NCBI RefSeq assembly: GCF_008017535.1
Contig: NZ_VRUA01000011.1
Coordinates: 1-64,000, forward strand
Source: Ottowia flava
GTDB taxonomy: Bacteria > Pseudomonadota > Gammaproteobacteria > Burkholderiales > Burkholderiaceae_C
Reading direction: 5' to 3'
DNA: 64,000 bases
Shown in pieces: positions 25,647-32,763 of the stretch (positions are counted from its first letter, which is position 1; each line of letters starts with the position of its first letter). The notes under the pieces were generated by a model. That model was given only the letters and a program-made list of their open reading frames with translations, did not search any database and had not been told where the DNA came from. A program made the position numbers and the translations under genes.

Positions 25647-27746
25647 ATGAGCCAAGCCCCCGCCTCCTCCGCCCGCATCCCCGAGATCCGCCGCTTTCAG
25701 GATTGGCTGCGCGATACGCGCGGCCTGAGCTTCGACGACTACCACTCGCTCTGGGCCTGGTCGACGACAGAGCTGGACGCCTTTTGGCAAAGCATCTGGG
25801 ACTATTTCAAGATGGCTTCGCCGACGCCACACGCCGGCGTGCTGGCCCGGAACGCCATGCCGGGCGGGGTGTGGTTCCCCGGCGCGCAGGTGAACTACGC
25901 GCGCCAGGTGATGCGCCACGTGGCGCCAGCCGACGCGGCAGGCGTGGCGGCCATCATCAGCGACAACGAGAAGGGCCAGGTGCGCACCCTGAGCTGGCCG
26001 GAATTGCAGCGCCAGGTCGCCTCCCTCGCGCTGCACCTGCGCGCGCAGGGCGTGCAGCCGGGCGACCGCGTGGCGGCGTACCTGCCCAACATCCCCGAGA
26101 CCATGGTCGCCTTCCTGGCCGTGGCCAGCCTGGGCGCGGTGTGGAGCGTGTGCGCGCCGGACATGGGCACCAGCGCCGTGCTGGACCGCTTCAAGCAGAT
26201 CGAGCCCAAAGTGCTGATCGCCTGCGACGGCGTGACGTGGGCGGGCCGCGACATCGACCGCCTGAGCGTGCTGGCCGAGCTGCGCGCCGGCTTGCCGACC
26301 GTGCAGCACGTGGTGTTGCAGCGCAACCTCGGCACTACAGAAACAGTAGCTGACTGCGCAGATTTCTCTAGCGCTGCAGCCCGAAATGATGCAGAAACTG
26401 CAGCGTTTGAAGCGGCCTGGCTGCCGTTCGACCACCCGCTGTGGGTGGTGTATTCCAGCGGCACCACCGGCCTGCCAAAGCCCATCGTGCACGGCCACGG
26501 CGGCATGATTTTGGTGATGCAGATGCTGGGCGTGCTGCACAACGACATCGGCTGCAGCTACGACCCGATGACACTGGGCGAGCGCTACCACTGGTACAGC
26601 TCGACCGGCTGGGTGATGTGGAACGCCCAGCTGGCCGGCCTGCTGGCCGGCACCACCGTCGTGATCTACGACGGCAGCCCCGGCGGCCCCAAGGACGCGC
26701 CGGACTGGACGGTGCTGTGGCGCTTTGCCGCGCGCCACCAGGTCAGCTTCTTCGGCGCGGGCGCCGCGTTCTACGCCGGCTGCATGAAGGCGGGCGTCGA
26801 TTTGTCGACCTGCGGCGACTTGAGCCGCATCCGCGCGCTGGGCAGCACCGGCTCGCCGCTGGCGCCCGACGTGCAGACCTGGGGCAACGAGCAGTTCCGG
26901 CGCATCGCCCAATCGCCCGAGCAGCAGGACATGTGGTGGGCCAACATCTCCGGCGGCACCGACTTCTGCGGCGCCTTCATCGGCGGCCACCGCGAACTGC
27001 CGCAGCGCCCCGGCGTCATGCAGTGCCGCCAACTGGGTGCCGCGGTGGAAGCCTGGAACGACGCGGGCGAGCCCGTGGTCGGCCAGGTGGGCGAACTGGT
27101 GTGCGTGCAGCCCATTCCGTCGATGCCGCTGTACCTGGTGGGCGACACCGACGGCGCGCGCTACAGGGCCAGCTATTTCGAGATGTACCCGCCCGGCCAT
27201 GGCCGAAAGCCCGGCGGCGGCGACCTGGGCCCCGAGTCCGGCAGCGTCTGGCGCCATGGCGACTGGCTCAAGATCGGTGACGACGAGGGCCAGGGCGAAT
27301 GGTGCGTGATCTACGGCCGCAGCGACGCCACCATCAACCGCCACGGCCTGCGCATGGGCACGAGCGAGATCTACAGCGCGGTCGAGGGCATCCCTGAAGT
27401 GCTGGATTCGATGGTGGTCGACCTGGAATACCTGGGCCGCGAAAGCTACATGCCGCTGTTCGTGGTGCTGCGCCCCGGCGTCACGTTGGACGACGCGCTG
27501 CGCCAACGCCTGGCCGGCGCCATCCGCACCGCGCTGTCGCCGCGCTTCGTGCCGGACGATGTGTTCCAGGTCAGCGAGATCCCGCGCACGCTTTCCGGCA
27601 AGAAGCAGGAGCTGCCGATCAAGAAGCTGCTGCTCGGCCAGCCACTGGACAAGGTCGTCAACCGCGAAGCCATGGCCAACCCGGCCTCGCTGGCCTGGTA
27701 CCAAGAATTCGCGCAGGCGCACCTGTCGCGCCAGCCCGGCGCCTGA
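25647..27746 (+). CDS. Acetoacetyl-CoA synthetase
   Basis: A 699-residue ANL enzyme that converts acetoacetate, ATP and CoA to acetoacetyl-CoA. The length and N terminus (FQDWLRDTRGLSFDDYHSLW) are typical of acetoacetate-CoA ligases. Motifs: VYSSGTTGLPKPIVHGHGG (A3), WANISGGTDFCGAF (A5), HGDWLKIGDDEG (A7), NRHGLRMGTSEIYSAVE (A8) and LSGKKQELPIKKLLLG with the catalytic Lys near residue 660. A dispersed repeat copy encodes part of residues 231-250. It is divergent from the TetR-TRAP-fahA arm and would use the acetoacetate that arm releases. Confidence 0.95.
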   Translation: MSQAPASSARIPEIRRFQDWLRDTRGLSFDDYHSLWAWSTTELDAFWQSIWDYFKMASPTPHAGVLARNAMPGGVWFPGAQVNYARQVMRHVAPADAAGVAAIISDNEKGQVRTLSWPELQRQVASLALHLRAQGVQPGDRVAAYLPNIPETMVAFLAVASLGAVWSVCAPDMGTSAVLDRFKQIEPKVLIACDGVTWAGRDIDRLSVLAELRAGLPTVQHVVLQRNLGTTETVADCADFSSAAARNDAETAAFEAAWLPFDHPLWVVYSSGTTGLPKPIVHGHGGMILVMQMLGVLHNDIGCSYDPMTLGERYHWYSSTGWVMWNAQLAGLLAGTTVVIYDGSPGGPKDAPDWTVLWRFAARHQVSFFGAGAAFYAGCMKAGVDLSTCGDLSRIRALGSTGSPLAPDVQTWGNEQFRRIAQSPEQQDMWWANISGGTDFCGAFIGGHRELPQRPGVMQCRQLGAAVEAWNDAGEPVVGQVGELVCVQPIPSMPLYLVGDTDGARYRASYFEMYPPGHGRKPGGGDLGPESGSVWRHGDWLKIGDDEGQGEWCVIYGRSDATINRHGLRMGTSEIYSAVEGIPEVLDSMVVDLEYLGRESYMPLFVVLRPGVTLDDALRQRLAGAIRTALSPRFVPDDVFQVSEIPRTLSGKKQELPIKKLLLGQPLDKVVNREAMANPASLAWYQEFAQAHLSRQPGA
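26338..26395 (-). repeat. Dispersed repeat copy 6, inside the acetoacetyl-CoA synthetase gene
   Basis: ACAGTAGCTGACTGCGCAGA followed by TTTCTCTAGCGCTGCAGCCC matches the inverted family form (compare 29541: TAGCTGCCCGCGCAGATCTC). It stays in frame and encodes VADCADFSSAAARNDAE, between the conserved blocks of the N-terminal domain. Confidence 0.7.
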
Positions 27747-27750
27747 GCCC

Positions 27751-28179
27751 GTGCACCCCAGCCGCCGCCTGTACCGCTGGTCCGTCTTTGGCGCCCTGCC
27801 TGGCGGCCTGTGGATGGCGTTCGAGCTGTACGGCCTGACCCTGCGCGGGCCGCAGCCGCTGTTCCATTGGGCTATCGACCACCTGCTGCCACTGGTGCTG
27901 GTGGTGTGGCTGGCCATCCCCATCGGCGCGGCCTGCCTGTTCCAGACCCTGTGGGGCCTGACCTCGCCGGACTACCGCGCGCGCCTGGCCATGCCGCAGC
28001 ACGCGCTGGCCACCATCGCCCTGGCCATGACCGCCCAGGCCGCGGCGCTGATGACCTATTCCAACTGGTCCGACACCGGCCTGCGCGTGCCGGTCTGCGT
28101 GGTGGGCCTGGCGCTGACCGCGCTGGCACTGCGGGCCGTGTGGCGGTTTGTGGTGCCCAAGCTGCCGCCCGAGGCTTGA
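27751..28179 (+). CDS. Small integral membrane protein of unknown function
   Basis: A 142-residue protein starting with GTG 27751, four bases after the synthetase stop. It contains four hydrophobic segments (WSVFGALPGGLWMAFELYGL, HLLPLVLVVWLAIPIGAACL, LATIALAMTAQAAALM, VPVCVVGLALTALALRAVW). No family is recognised. The tight spacing suggests co-transcription with the acetoacetyl-CoA synthetase gene; a longer frame back to 27559 only reads through that gene. Confidence 0.65.
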   Translation: MHPSRRLYRWSVFGALPGGLWMAFELYGLTLRGPQPLFHWAIDHLLPLVLVVWLAIPIGAACLFQTLWGLTSPDYRARLAMPQHALATIALAMTAQAAALMTYSNWSDTGLRVPVCVVGLALTALALRAVWRFVVPKLPPEA

Positions 28180-28206
28180 TCGGCGGGAGGGACTCAGGGT
28201 TTGTGA

Positions 28207-28392
28207 TCAGCCTGCGTACCGCGCCAACCGCTCCTCGATCCACGGCCCGAACACCTTGCCGACCTTGGCGTAACCGCCGGGTGTCAGGTGGATTTCGTTC
28301 ACCCAGTCGCCCGACACGCCGCTGCTGCCGGGTACGGCAGGCTCCAGCCCCGCCACGCCCGCGGTGTCGAACAGATGCACACCGCCTGCGCA
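28207..28392 (-). pseudogene. C-terminal remnant of an SGNH/GDSL hydrolase
   Basis: Read on the minus strand to the TGA at 28207, the sequence gives VHLFDTAGV, then GDWVNEIHLTPGGYAKVGKV and FGPWIEERLARYAG. The WVNEIHLTPGGYAKV block has the Asp/His region that ends SGNH-type lipases and esterases. Only about 60 residues are left; upstream the frame has no start and no earlier SGNH motifs, and it runs into a dispersed repeat. It is a decayed or truncated gene rather than a functional one. Confidence 0.6.
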
Positions 28393-28469
28393 GCCAGCAT
28401 GCCTTGGCCACGGGCTGCGTGCAATGGCCCGTCGGCGCGGCGGGCAAAACGGCGGCTCCCCAAAAAAAA

Positions 28470-28524
28470 CATGAAATCTGGCATCAGCCTTAGATACACC
28501 TGCGCAAGTCGCTATGGTTTTTGA
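28470..28524 (+). repeat. Dispersed repeat copy 7
   Basis: GAAATCTGGCATCAGCCTTA, GATACACCTGCGCAAGTCGC and TATGGTTTTTGA blocks, forward orientation and somewhat degenerate. Confidence 0.62.
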
Positions 28525-28666
28525 CCACCCTGAACCGCGCTGCGACCGGTCTGCGACTTGGTATCCGGGGTGTAAAGTAGGTCAGCCCGGGGGCACATTC
28601 GGGCGTTTTCAGAGGGAAGGCGGCCCACAATGGGGCCGCTCTGTCTTCTTTTTTGAGGATCCCAAG

Positions 28667-29491
28667 ATGAAAAGCTCTACGTCTTCTGCCTTCGCTGTGC
28701 GCCTGGCCGTGCTGGCGGCGCTGGGCGTGGCGGCCACGGCGGCGCAAGCGCAGTCGATGGTGAATGCGCGCGTGCTGGGTGCCCAGCCCGTGGTGGAACA
28801 GGTGCCGGTACAGGACTGCAGGCCGTACGGCCGCCCCACCAGCGGTGCGGGTGCCGGCGTGGGTGCGGTGACCGGCGGGCTGATCGGCAGCCAGATCGGC
28901 AAGGGCAACGGCCACATCGCCGGCGCCATTCTGGGCGCCATCGGTGGCGCCATCCTGGGCAACACGGCCGAGGCCTACAACAACGGCTATGGCAACTGCG
29001 GCACGGGCTACAGCCAGCGCGTGACGGGCTACGACGTGACCTACGAGTACAACGGCCGCCAGTACCAGACGCGCACGGCGCAGGCGCCGGGCCAGTGGCT
29101 ACAGGTGCCCAACCCGGAGGGCGGCTATTACAACCAGCCGAACTACGGTTACAACGACGGCGCGCAAACCTACCCGGTGCAACCCGCGCCGGTGGCGACG
29201 TACCCGGTGCCGCCGGCGTATTCGTCTTACCCCTCGGGGGGCGAGGTGGCGCAGCCGGGTTACGACGCGGGCTATTACCCGCAGCAGCCGGTCTACCCCG
29301 CGCCTTATCCGCAGCCCTACCCGCAAGCGTTCCCGCAGCCTTACCCGTACGCCGCCCCGGTGTACCAGAGCTATCCGGCGCCGGTGTACGTGCGGCCGGC
29401 CCCGCGCTACGTGGCGCCGGTGGGTGTCAACCTGTCGATCGGTGGCCGCATTGGCCGCCACGGCGGGGTGGGCGTCGGCTTCGGGTACTGA
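28667..29491 (+). CDS. Glycine-zipper (17 kDa antigen-like) envelope protein with Pro/Tyr-rich tail
   Basis: A 274-residue exported protein. Residues 1-29 are a signal peptide (ATAAQAQ). Residues 60-105 are a glycine-zipper 2TM segment (SGAGAGVGAVTGGLIGSQIG, AGAILGAIGGAILGNTAEA) as in Rick_17kDa_Anti and SlyB-like outer membrane proteins. A region with YDVTYEYNGRQYQTRT follows, as in other members. The last 120 residues are a Pro/Tyr/Gln-rich low-complexity tail with YPQPYPQ-like repeats, ending in VNLSIGGRIGRHGGVGVGFG. It is likely a structural envelope or stress protein. No lipobox is seen. Confidence 0.82.
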   Translation: MKSSTSSAFAVRLAVLAALGVAATAAQAQSMVNARVLGAQPVVEQVPVQDCRPYGRPTSGAGAGVGAVTGGLIGSQIGKGNGHIAGAILGAIGGAILGNTAEAYNNGYGNCGTGYSQRVTGYDVTYEYNGRQYQTRTAQAPGQWLQVPNPEGGYYNQPNYGYNDGAQTYPVQPAPVATYPVPPAYSSYPSGGEVAQPGYDAGYYPQQPVYPAPYPQPYPQAFPQPYPYAAPVYQSYPAPVYVRPAPRYVAPVGVNLSIGGRIGRHGGVGVGFGY

Positions 29492-29532
29492 GCGACCCCG
29501 CACCGGCGGCATCGGCCCGGCGCCGATGCGCT

Positions 29533-29590
29533 CCTGTAAACATAGCTGCCCGCGCAGATCTCTCTAGCGCGGGCAGTCTTTTTTGTGCTC
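29533..29590 (-). repeat. Dispersed repeat copy 8
   Basis: TAAACATAGCTGCCCGCGCA followed by GATCTCTCTAGCGCGGGCAG: the inverted family form with the flanks changed into a perfect stem, so this copy serves as the terminator at 29546. Confidence 0.7.
29546..29585 (+). terminator. Rho-independent terminator made from a repeat copy
   Basis: A 10-bp perfect stem, CTGCCCGCGC / GCGCGGGCAG, with an 11-base loop and TCTTTTTT directly after it on the plus strand. It lies 55 bases after the glycine-zipper gene stop. Confidence 0.85.
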
Positions 29591-29665
29591 AAAAAAGCTT
29601 TGGGCGCGACCGTACACGGCCTGTCGCCCCGGCGGCGTGCGCCGTTCGGGCGCGGGTGCCGCGCC

Positions 29666-29983
29666 TCAGATCAGTTCGCGCAGCCGGCGGCGCAGATCGG
29701 CCACCTCTTCCATCAAGTCCACCGTCAGTGCGGCGAGTTGCGGGTCGGCTTCAAAGGTCTGCTCCAGGTCAGCCAGACGGCGGGCGCGCACGACGGTGGT
29801 GCTGGCAAAACGCCACTCGGTCGCGGCGCGGCCGACGCTGGGCGCCAGCACGCCGGATTCGACGCGGGTGAGCACCCATTCGGTGGTGACGCGGCAGGTG
29901 CGCGCCAACGTGGGCAGGTCAAGCGCGGCGTCGTCGAGCAACTCGACCAGTTCGGCAGGAATCGCAATGGGTTGGGAAGCCAT
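29666..29983 (-). CDS. cbpM: Chaperone modulator CbpM
   Basis: A 105-residue MerR-like small protein. CbpM binds the J domain of CbpA and inhibits its co-chaperone and DNA-binding activity. The sequence shows a winged-helix N-terminal part (LPTLARTCRVTTEWVLTRVE, SGVLAPSV), the WRF motif and a C-terminal coiled coil (DLMEEVADLRRRLREL). It follows cbpA by 33 bases on the same strand, the classical order. Confidence 0.9.
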   Translation of the reverse strand: MASQPIAIPAELVELLDDAALDLPTLARTCRVTTEWVLTRVESGVLAPSVGRAATEWRFASTTVVRARRLADLEQTFEADPQLAALTVDLMEEVADLRRRLRELI

Positions 29984-30016
29984 GGGGTTCGGTCTCCGTA
30001 ATCCAGGGGTCGGCGC

Positions 30017-31024
30017 TTAGGCGCTGCGGGGGTTGAAGCCGGGGTAGGCGTCGCGCAAGGCGGCCCAGGCGGCCTTTTGCGCGTCGGTCACGGCGCTGGG
30101 CACGGCGATTTCCAGCTCCAGGTACAAGTCGCCCGGCGCAGTCGACGAGGGGATGCCGCGCCCCTTCAGCCGCAGCTTGCGCCCGCTGCCCGAACCGGCG
30201 GGCACGGTCACTTCGACCGTCGCGCCGTCGGGCGTGGTGACTTCCACGCCGCCGCCGATGGCCGCTTCCCACGGGCTGATGCGCACGCGCTGGGTCACGT
30301 CGCGGCCGTCCACACGGTAACGCGGGTCGGCGCGGAACTGCACTTCCAGCATCAAGTCGCCCGCCGGGCCGCCGTTGTAGCCAGCGCCGCCCTGGCCGGC
30401 CAGGCGGATCATCTGCCCTTCCTTGACGCCCTTGGGAATCTTGACTTCCAGCGTGCGGTCTTCCGGCACCACGTTCCCGGCGTCGTCCAGCTTGGCGCCG
30501 CGCAGGTTGATGTGGCGCTCGGCACCCTTGTAGGCGTCGATCAAATCGAGCTCGATGCGCGCGTGGCGGTCTTCGCCGCGCATCTGCGCCTGCGCACGGC
30601 CGGACGCGCGCCGGCCGCCGCCTCCGCCGCCGTGCGCGCGGCCGAACATCTGTTCGAAGAACTCGCTGTAGTCACCGTCGTCCCCGCCGCTGAAATGCGC
30701 CCGGAAACCGTCCGCGCCACCGCCACCGCCCGGCTCGCCGTAGGTGTAGCCGCTGTTCCAGCCCGGCGGCGGGCGCACGTCGTCGCCCGACCGCGCACCG
30801 GCCGCCCAGGCCTGCGCGCCCACGGTGTCGTAGGCGGAGCGCTTTTCGGGGTCGGACAACACGGTGTTGGCCTCGTTAACCTCGGCCATGCGTTCGGCGG
30901 CGTCGGCTTCCTTGCTGACGTCGGGGTGGTATTTGCGGGCCAGCTTGCGGAAGGCCTTCTTGATCTCGTCCTGGGTGGCCGACTTGTCGACGCCCAGGAT
31001 CTGGTAGTAGTCCTTGAATTGCAT
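30017..31024 (-). CDS. cbpA: DnaJ-like co-chaperone CbpA
   Basis: A 335-residue class B J protein. The J domain (residues 1-70) has YYQILGVDKSATQDEIKKAF and the HPD motif in RKYHPDVSK. A Gly-rich G/F linker (about 90-150) follows, then two C-terminal substrate-binding domains (LEVKIPKGVKEGQMIRLAGQ; DVTQRVRISPWEAAIGG; GRKLRLKGRGIP). There is no zinc finger, as expected for CbpA. It works with DnaK in protein folding. ATG 31024 starts MQFKDYYQILGV; the upstream extension is not conserved. A sigma-32-like promoter lies about 60 bases upstream. Confidence 0.95.
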   Translation of the reverse strand: MQFKDYYQILGVDKSATQDEIKKAFRKLARKYHPDVSKEADAAERMAEVNEANTVLSDPEKRSAYDTVGAQAWAAGARSGDDVRPPPGWNSGYTYGEPGGGGGADGFRAHFSGGDDGDYSEFFEQMFGRAHGGGGGGRRASGRAQAQMRGEDRHARIELDLIDAYKGAERHINLRGAKLDDAGNVVPEDRTLEVKIPKGVKEGQMIRLAGQGGAGYNGGPAGDLMLEVQFRADPRYRVDGRDVTQRVRISPWEAAIGGGVEVTTPDGATVEVTVPAGSGSGRKLRLKGRGIPSSTAPGDLYLELEIAVPSAVTDAQKAAWAALRDAYPGFNPRSA

Positions 31025-31082
31025 GGATGTGCTGCGGTGGGTGGCTGCGGCGACAGGCCTTGCGGCCTGCCCGATCCCGGCC

Positions 31083-31110
31083 ATATGGGGGCGCCGGGCG
31101 TGATTTACAA
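31083..31110 (-). promoter_or_regulatory. Probable sigma-32 (heat-shock) promoter of cbpA
   Basis: On the minus strand TTGTAAA (31110-31104) is followed after 13 bases by CCCCATAT (31090-31083), close to the RpoH consensus CTTGAAA-N-CCCCATNT. It stands 59 bases upstream of the cbpA start, which suits a DnaJ-family gene. Confidence 0.65.
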
Positions 31111-31154
31111 CTACTGTAGTGCACTTGGGCCGCCGGCCCGTGCCGGCGCAGGCG

Positions 31155-32063
31155 TCAAGCGCGCGTCGGTGCCCGCCGATTGACCAGCACGATGCCCAGC
31201 GCCACCAGCGTCAGCGCCGCCACCAGGCTGCCGGTGATCGGCTCGCGCAGCCACAGCGCGCCAGCGGCCAGGGCGAACAGCGGCGTCAGGAACACGAACA
31301 CCGAAATTTTGGTGGCCGGGTAATGCGCCAGCAGCCACATCCACACCAGGTAGCTGGCAAAGGCGCCGATCAGCGTCTGCAACGCCAGCGACGTGGCGGC
31401 AAAGTGGGACCACTGCCAGTTCCACGCCTCGCCCAGCGCCAGTGAGAGCAGCGGCAGGCCGATCGCCGCCACGATCACCTGGTAGAACAGCATTTTTTCG
31501 GGCGACAGGCGCGCCAGCGTGGTGGCACGGATGGTGACGGTGGTCAGCCCCCACAGCGCGCCCGCGGCCAGGCCGAGCAGGTCACCGCGCCAGGTCAGCC
31601 CCGCGCCGCCGTGGGTAAAGCCTTCGCGCAGCGCAAAGGCCACGCCGGCAAAGGCACAGGCCAGGCCAACCCATTGCACCGGGCGCAGGCGCTCAGCCGG
31701 CACCAGCAGCGGCAAGATCAGCGCCACCCAGAACGGCGAGGTGTACAGAAACACGGTGAGCCGCGACGCCGTGGTGTATTGCAGCCCCAGGTACATGGCG
31801 GCAAATTCGGCCGCGAACAATACGCCCGCCAGCAGGCCGGCGCCCAGGCTGCCGTCGCGCTCAAACAGCTTCACGCCGCGCCAGGCGCAACAGACCAGCA
31901 GCAGCGCGGCGGCGCCCACGAAGCGCACCGCTGCCTGGAACACCGGCGCCAATTCCGGCAACGTGGCCTTGACCAGCACCTGCTGTACACCCCAGAACAG
32001 GCAGCAGGCCAGCAGGATGGTGCCGGCGCGGGTGTCGAGATGGTCTTTGCGCTCGGTCGTCAT
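31155..32063 (-). CDS. EamA/DMT-family transporter
   Basis: A 302-residue membrane protein with ten hydrophobic segments in two EamA repeats: LACCLFWGVQQVLVKATLPE opens the first repeat and LAAGALWGLTTVTIRA the second. Such drug/metabolite transporters export or import amino acids, nucleosides or other small molecules. No partner gene gives the substrate. It ends 130 bases from the divergent-side cbpA promoter. Confidence 0.85.
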   Translation of the reverse strand: MTTERKDHLDTRAGTILLACCLFWGVQQVLVKATLPELAPVFQAAVRFVGAAALLLVCCAWRGVKLFERDGSLGAGLLAGVLFAAEFAAMYLGLQYTTASRLTVFLYTSPFWVALILPLLVPAERLRPVQWVGLACAFAGVAFALREGFTHGGAGLTWRGDLLGLAAGALWGLTTVTIRATTLARLSPEKMLFYQVIVAAIGLPLLSLALGEAWNWQWSHFAATSLALQTLIGAFASYLVWMWLLAHYPATKISVFVFLTPLFALAAGALWLREPITGSLVAALTLVALGIVLVNRRAPTRA

Positions 32064-32133
32064 CGGCGGGTGTAAAAAAGAGGCGGGTGGGGCGCGGCGA
32101 CGAGCACGCCCGCGCCATCGACCAGCAGGCGGT

Positions 32134-32643
32134 TCACAGCGCCTGCTCAGCGAAGAACTTGCCGCCGTGGAAGATCAGCGGCTCGGCGTCGGTGCGGTGG
32201 GTACAGCGCTCGACCCGACCGATGAACAGCTCGTGGTCGCCCTCGGTCTGGTGGCTGTGGTTGGCACATTCGAAGTGCGCCAGCGCGTCAGCGATCAGCG
32301 GCACCCCGTCCACGCCGGGCCGCCAGTCGACACCGGCCCAGCGATCGCCCGACGACGACGCAAAACGCAAGGCCAGCGCATGCTGGTCGGCCGCCAGCAC
32401 GTTGATGGCGTAGTGCGACGCACGGCAGAAGGTCGGCAGCGAGTGGGACCGCAGGCTCAGGCTCCAGACGATCAACGGCGGGTGCATGGACACCGAATTG
32501 AAGGAATTGACCGTCAGGCCCGCCAGTTCGCCCGCTTCGCCGCGCACGGTGACGATGGTCACGCCGGTCGCGAACATGCCCATGGCGCCGCGAAATTGGC
32601 GCGAGCTGGGTTCTGGAGGGCTGTGCGGGTGCGGGGAAAGCAT
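32134..32643 (-). CDS. Flavin reductase-like domain protein
   Basis: A 169-residue FMN-binding split-barrel protein that would reduce flavin with NAD(P)H, usually to feed a two-component monooxygenase. The family motif set is FRGAMGMFATGVTIVTVRGE, LAGLTVNSFNSVSMHPPLIV, WSLSLRSHSLPTF, HYAINVLAADQ and FECANHSHQTEGDHELFIGR. The start is uncertain: ATG 32643 (MLSPHPHS) is given, while the frame opens at 32679. No monooxygenase gene lies beside it. Confidence 0.87.
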   Translation of the reverse strand: MLSPHPHSPPEPSSRQFRGAMGMFATGVTIVTVRGEAGELAGLTVNSFNSVSMHPPLIVWSLSLRSHSLPTFCRASHYAINVLAADQHALALRFASSSGDRWAGVDWRPGVDGVPLIADALAHFECANHSHQTEGDHELFIGRVERCTHRTDAEPLIFHGGKFFAEQAL

Positions 32644-32763
32644 AGGCGGCGCGCATGCGGCAGCGCACATGCTCGCCACGGATCATAGCGAGGGCGCAGT
32701 GCTGGCATGGTCGCCAGGGTGATCGCGCGCGGCGTCCGCCAGCGCTGGGCTTACGATAGCCGC

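Larger units (their letters stand above)
28180..28666. other. Intergenic stretch before the glycine-zipper gene
   Basis: These 487 bases hold the SGNH remnant (28207-28392), a repeat copy (28470-28524) and then a leader and promoter region for the gene at 28667. The final 50 bases form a 7-bp GC hairpin at 28620-28639 followed by a T-rich tract just before the ribosome site GAGGA. No intact gene was found here. Confidence 0.6.

Noticed and set aside
25536-27923. 795-codon minus-strand open frame opposite the acetoacetyl-CoA synthetase gene
   Set aside because: His/Gly/Arg-rich antisense frame with no recognisable family; the plus-strand gene is certain.
29200-29400. Direct DNA repeats rich in CCGCAGCC/TACCC
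   Set aside because: They encode the Pro/Tyr/Gln low-complexity tail of the envelope protein and are explained by it; not a CRISPR or a VNTR of note.
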